A stretch of 8,633 nt of DNA from Planctomycetota bacterium. GTDB taxonomy: Bacteria > Planctomycetota > UBA1135. The position numbers were made by a program, and so were the translations under genes. The notes beneath the pieces were generated by a model. The model saw only the letters and a list, made by a program, of their open reading frames with translations. It was not told the origin of the DNA and ran no database searches. The stretch is from contig JAQBVK010000094.1 of the NCBI GenBank assembly GCA_027623585.1, positions 1-8,633 of the forward strand, read 5' to 3'. Shown in pieces: positions 7,894-8,633 of the stretch (position 1 is the first letter of the stretch; the number at the start of each line of letters is the position of its first letter).

Positions 7894-8633
7894 CGGCGTC
7901 GGCGGTCCAAGAAGGCCGCGAGCAGGGTCTCACAAAGGAACAGCAGCACGACTGCCTGCCAGAGCAGGCGCGTGTATTCGGCGTGCGAGCCGACTTCTTG
8001 CGACGGCGCCGACGATTTTTCATCGAAGCGCCGCAGCGTCACGCCTTCTGGCAAGAGCGGACGCAACGCGTTCGCGTCGGCCGGGCGTAAGTCGCTCTCT
8101 GCGGGCGGAATGCCGACGGCGAGGCGCAGTTCGACGCGCCGATCGCTGCCGTCGTCTTCGAGCAGCACCGCCTCCACGCTCCATGCGCCGGGACGCTCCA
8201 CGATGGGAAGCAGCAGCGCTTGCGTGCGCGCACCCCCGGCTTCGGGTTGGAGAGTCGGCGTGATCGGAAAGCGCGCGCCCTCTGGATCCCGCAGGATGAT
8301 TTCCGCGGGTGGGGAGGGGAGCAACACGCTCAGCGCTTGACCGACTTCGACGTCGTAAGCGAGATGGGTGGCTGGCGCGAGGTGGAAGGCGAGGTCGTAG
8401 AGCAGCGCGAGGGTTCCGCTTGCGACCTCTTCCATCCGGTTCCAACTCGCGCACGGCGCGGCGCTCAGCCAAGCCACGCGACCCGGTCCCGCGCGTTCCT
8501 CGATCAAAGCGGCGCCTTCGCTGCCGGCGCCGGCATCGCGCGTGAAACTCAACACCGCGCGTGCACGCGAGGCGTCGGTCACGCGCAGCGGACGCCATTC
8601 GCGGAACGGGACCTCGGTCAACAGCGGCTGCCA
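7890..8633 (-). CDS. BatA-like membrane protein, C-terminal part (5' end cut by window edge)
   Basis: The frame is open to the right edge, so the visible 247 residues are the C-terminal part of a longer protein. In BatA-type proteins of this kind the missing part usually carries N-terminal membrane helices and a VWA domain. Seen here: a segment around residues 28-90 with 'GPGRVAWLS' and a following Trp ('CASWNRMEEV'), resembling the stretch that follows the VWA core in planctomycete BatA-like proteins; a beta-rich, probably Ig-like region at about 93-175; and one hydrophobic helix at about 223-241 followed by RRRR. The Arg tail suggests the C-terminus is cytoplasmic and the bulk is periplasmic. 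The TGA stop overlaps the TTG start of the next gene, which also carries a VWA domain. The TTG at 8621 is not needed as a start, because the frame continues upstream (W-Q-P-L). The family call is by eye; the precise function is unknown. Confidence 0.72.
   Translation of the reverse strand, partial: WQPLLTEVPFREWRPLRVTDASRARAVLSFTRDAGAGSEGAALIEERAGPGRVAWLSAAPCASWNRMEEVASGTLALLYDLAFHLAPATHLAYDVEVGQALSVLLPSPPAEIILRDPEGARFPITPTLQPEAGGARTQALLLPIVERPGAWSVEAVLLEDDGSDRRVELRLAVGIPPAESDLRPADANALRPLLPEGVTLRRFDEKSSAPSQEVGSHAEYTRLLWQAVVLLFLCETLLAAFLDRRRR

Noticed and set aside
8619..8621. TTG as a possible start of the BatA-like gene
   Set aside because: The frame stays open to the window edge and the protein begins mid-domain at this point, so it is a truncated gene rather than a short one.
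1..8633. tRNA, rRNA, CRISPR array, insertion sequence, promoter or terminator
   Set aside because: All bases are accounted for by coding sequence on the minus strand, and I see no array, terminal inverted repeats or hairpin followed by a T run.

Overview
The window is a piece of one densely packed operon, transcribed entirely from the minus strand. It holds five coding regions that together cover every base. Two run off the edges: the first gene has lost its 5' end at the right edge, and the last has lost its 3' end at the left edge. There is no intergenic space, RNA gene, mobile element, repeat array, promoter or terminator. Composition is strongly GC-rich, roughly two thirds G+C by eye. The gene set (a BatA-like membrane protein, a VWA/glutamine-amidotransferase-like membrane protein, a giant exported PQQ-type beta-propeller protein, an exported prenyltransferase/squalene-oxidase-repeat protein and a DUF4175-like membrane protein) resembles operons I associate with Planctomycetota. 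That assignment rests on protein character only.

In transcription order (high to low coordinates): (1) 8633-7890, the C-terminal 247 residues of a BatA-like protein with a final membrane anchor. (2) 7893-5659, a 744-residue membrane protein with two N-terminal TM helices, a VWA domain with an intact MIDAS DxSxS motif, a GATase1-like domain without the nucleophilic Cys, and a C-terminal TM helix. (3) 5662-1667, a 1331-residue exported protein with two propeller blocks separated by a helical segment. (4) 1670-594, a 358-residue exported alpha-toroid repeat protein lacking an intact terpene-cyclase DxDD motif. (5) 597-1, the first 199 residues of a GTG-started three-TM protein resembling the N-terminus of DUF4175-type proteins.

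All four gene junctions have the same geometry: the next start codon overlaps the previous stop by four bases (TTGA, ATGA, ATGA, GTGA). This points to translational coupling and a fixed production ratio. Signal peptides and the positive-inside rule place all the large domains outside the cytoplasmic membrane. The simplest reading is an envelope complex of unknown function: VWA proteins as metal-dependent adhesion modules, the propeller and toroid proteins as periplasmic scaffolds or ligand binders, and the last protein as a further membrane component. A MoxR-type AAA+ ATPase and a DUF58 protein would be expected just upstream, beyond the right edge, but this cannot be seen here.
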